From contig CAIIXF020000008.1 of NCBI GenBank assembly GCA_903813345.2, positions 3,667,341-3,731,340 of the forward strand: a stretch of 64,000 nt of DNA, read 5' to 3'. Position 1 is the stretch's first letter. Every line of letters begins with the position of its first letter. Shown here piece by piece: positions 61,190-64,000 of the stretch. The notes under the pieces were generated by a model. It saw only the letters and a list, made by a program, of their open reading frames with translations. It searched no databases and was not told where the DNA came from. Origin of the DNA: Owenia fusiformis (taxonomy: Eukaryota > Annelida > Polychaeta > Sabellida > Oweniidae). The position numbers and the translations under genes were made by a program.

Positions 61190-64000
61190 GTAAGTACTTT
61201 AACTACGATACCATCCTTGATTTTGACGATACAACGTACAATACAATACACGATAAAATACACCAATTTAACAATTATTACATGTAGTAATAGACTACCC
61301 TAAGACCCAGAGTCTAATATTTTAGACATAGCTTTTAAAAAGCGAAAACTATTGAAGGCCCCGGCCAAGAAAATATTGTCTAGAAATCTAAATATAATTT
61401 TTCATGACTTAAAAAGTTGCATTGAAAATGTTCTGAAAAAAGTAGACATTTTAAAATAAGTTATTTTCGAATATTTGAATTTCCCGCCATTTTAGCAGCA
61501 AAAGTTTAAATCTATTAATCATCCAATTTTACACTGTAAAACACATTATTCTACAATCCATTGGATAGACCAAGTAAAAGTTAAGCAATTTCAACGATCA
61601 AATTTTATTTTTTTCATGAATACATTAAATTTCATAGCACTTTTTAAATTTTTGATGTCATCGGGTTACCCAGTGGTGTCGTTTAGGGTGCAAAAGTCAT
61701 TTTCAAAATTTACAGATTTTTTTCTTCTCTAAATCCTTTCTAAATATTCTGCACCATTGGTTCAGATGAGAATTAACATTTTTAAATGCCTTTTTCTGAA
61801 CCATTTTTCTGGGCTTGTGAGTTTATTTCCTCAACCAATATTCTTAATTTTTCAATATAGGTGCGTTTGACAGCAACAAAACTGATTTGATATAAAGTTC
61901 TTCAAACACAACTATTTTGAAAATAAAAAGAGTTTCACGTTTTGTTAACATTGTGGAAGATAACACGAAAATGGTTTAAATGGTTTACATTTTATCTGGA
62001 GCCTTTACAAATTGTATACATTGAAAAGCCTCAAATAAAAGATCAGAAGTCAAAATAAAAGTACGTTGTTTTTACTAATGTTACCCTGCGTGTTGCATAA
62101 ACGTTATATCTGAAAGTAAATATCTTTTGCGCAAAATACATTAAAGTTTATAACAACCTTAACTTACGTATTACTTGACTTGACTTTTAATCTCGTGGAA
62201 TTCTCCAAATCTAATTTTCTTGACAGGTTACAAATGAAAATGGCTCACAGGTTAGGCTAGATCAACTTCAAAAAAATGTTTACGGACATGGATCGTGAAA
62301 AATTGCCTTGCCCCCTCGTGAAACCATTTAACCATATTCTGATACTCATAGCATCTCTCCCTGTTGCATCGCAGATCTCTCCAGAATGATTGAGATGGAG
62401 AGGGCGTGGCTTACAACGATGATTTAACCAAGGGGTTTCACGTACTTTAGAATACTGCCTAGAACGTAGTTAAAGGCATCTAAATTTCCCCATAACGTAA
62501 TAGCACACAGCTTGGCATGTGAAATATCCTACAAATGAAACAAAGCAAGACAAACCGGTTTCTAATACAAGGATTTATATTGGCTGTTGCACATGTATTC
62601 TTTGAACGCAATCACTCTTTGAATAACGTTTTCAAAATCATTATAAACGGATTACTTTATCTCAAAGACAATTTCAATAAACTGGATTTTACAGAACTCC
62701 CCTTATTTCTTAAAAATGGACTGATCCAGTTGATTCGCCTGGAGCCGCCATATTGTTTTTATACGGGATGCTAATCGGAACCCTTTAAATACTATTAAAC
62801 AAGATTATAAGAGTTATATTTCCTATTAATCGTTGGCAGGGTTTAATGCAAGTTAGTGAAATTTAGTCTCCCATTGATGCAATAACAAGAAATGTGTTCC
62901 CAGAAGTCACACTACTTTACAACTACTCTACCAAAAATTGGTGACATATTGTTTAGGTCTCCTTTTTTGTGGCTGCGATCAGCGGTTGGCGTCTGTAACA
63001 AATTCTTAAAACTTCCAATAACTAAACAAATTCTGTTTAGACTGACTTCAATTTTTTCAAAATCATCTACATGTTTTCAGAAGTTCAAATTTGACTTTAT
63101 ATTAAAGATTTGACCTTCAATGACCTTTACAAAAAGGTATTTTTCAACTTGCTTCAAATTGACCAATTTCTTTTTTTCAAAATCATCTACAAATTCTCAA
63201 ATTTATCAACAATCTTGATTTCAATAAAAGTTATATTTAGGTTGAATGAGGAACTCAATATGGATCTAAATAATCGAGATTGGCATACCATTAATAATAT
63301 GAACAAGGTAAGTAACTTCAAGCCAAAGCTCGCATCTTTCAATTATAAATCATAGATTTTTGCCAACAAACAAATATCTACAAATGTGTGGCCTACAAGA
63401 ATCTGCCCTTTGTACTTGCTGAAATTACTAAACGATATTAAGGAATGGCTGCCAGAGGAGCTTTCTATTTTATGTGACAAGAGAACAGTTGCATTGGGTC
63501 CACTCCATTCTAACGGAAAATCAATCTTATTAAATACAATTTTCTGCATTTATAAGATTTCTTTTTTTTGGGGGGGGGGTCAGAAGAAATGTGAAAGAAT
63601 ATTATCATCTTGATGTATGGTTAGGGGAAAAGTGGAGAGAAATCTAACATTTACTTTGAGTGATATGATATACTCGTAAAGTTTTTTTTAACATACTCCA
63701 AAAAATCTCGGAGTATATACACAATTTGTAGGTACCCCTGCCACATGACCTGCAATGAATTAATATTAAGAGTTTCAACAACCTTGTAATTTTGTAAGTT
63801 GTAATTGTATCATGTACACCTTAATGCTGTATAACCTGAAATAAAAATTACTACAAAGATTCTCAAAAGTTCAAATATGGCTATAGATTTTACCTTCGAT
63901 GACCTTCTCAAGGTCAAAAAAGGTATTTTTCATCTTTCTTTAAATTGAGATTTCACCTTCATTCAATGACCTTCTCAGGGTCAAAAAAGGTCTTTTTTCA
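61190..64000. other. Receptor gene intron/downstream DNA to window end
   Basis: No further receptor exon was identified. Diverged repeats with GACCTTC(A/G)ATGACCTT-CAAAAAAGGTATTTTTCA occur at about 63110-63150, 63890-63940 and 63955-64000, and TTTCAAAATCATCTACA recurs at 63055 and 63175. A poly-G run lies near 63572. No gene was recognised. Confidence 0.5.

Noticed and set aside
63230-63309. Possible third receptor exon (LNEELNMDLNNRDWHTINN followed by GTAAGT)
   Set aside because: It vaguely resembles the loop after the 45-bp exon, but the only nearby acceptor gives the wrong phase for a junction with 61189 and the conserved Trp residues are missing.

Overview
This is a eukaryotic, intron-rich and visibly AT-rich animal window. 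Its gene content is an M13 peptidase, an expanded cytosolic sulfotransferase cluster and nicotinic-receptor-like first exons. Many short palindromic, non-autonomous transposons are scattered between. Together these suggest a lophotrochozoan, most likely a mollusc; this is inference from gene style only. Exons were joined by hand from GT-AG sites, reading phase and family motifs.

Region 1 (253-22566, + strand): one 24-exon gene whose exon lengths sum to 2811 nt (936 residues). It encodes a signal peptide, a von Willebrand factor A (VWA) domain with a degenerate metal site, and a complete M13 (neprilysin/ECE-like) metallopeptidase. All junctions keep phase. VWA plus M13, with a cleavable signal instead of the usual membrane anchor, is the most novel protein here. 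The zinc site is intact, but the His matching neprilysin His711 is Tyr. Its introns hold mariner, LINE and MITE remnants and several tandem repeats.

Region 2 (22567-25627): intergenic, mostly a 1.45 kb foldback element with arms of about 480 bp.

Region 3 (25628-49405): four intact six-exon sulfotransferase genes. Three lie head-to-tail on + (25628-28148, 30198-35859, 36970-40628) and one is convergent on - (49405-41584). All use an unusual 5' PAPS-loop sequence, YPRSGQHW. The second and third are recent duplicates. Their introns hold PIF/Harbinger-like and hAT-like non-autonomous elements and hairpin elements.

Region 4 (49406-64000): repeat-rich DNA with two paralogous first exons of Cys-loop (nicotinic-type) receptor subunits at 52321 and 58462. 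A 45-bp second exon follows at 61145. A second large foldback element (54254-55475) and a decayed mariner copy (60009-60736) lie here. The receptor gene runs out of the window.

The most striking signal beyond genes occurs three times. A tandem array inside an intron is built from copies of the next exon's own 3' splice site plus its first coding bases: before exon 12 of the peptidase, before exon 5 of sulfotransferase 2, and before exon 3 of sulfotransferase 3. Many of the decoy copies have the acceptor AG changed to AC, TG, AA or GG.
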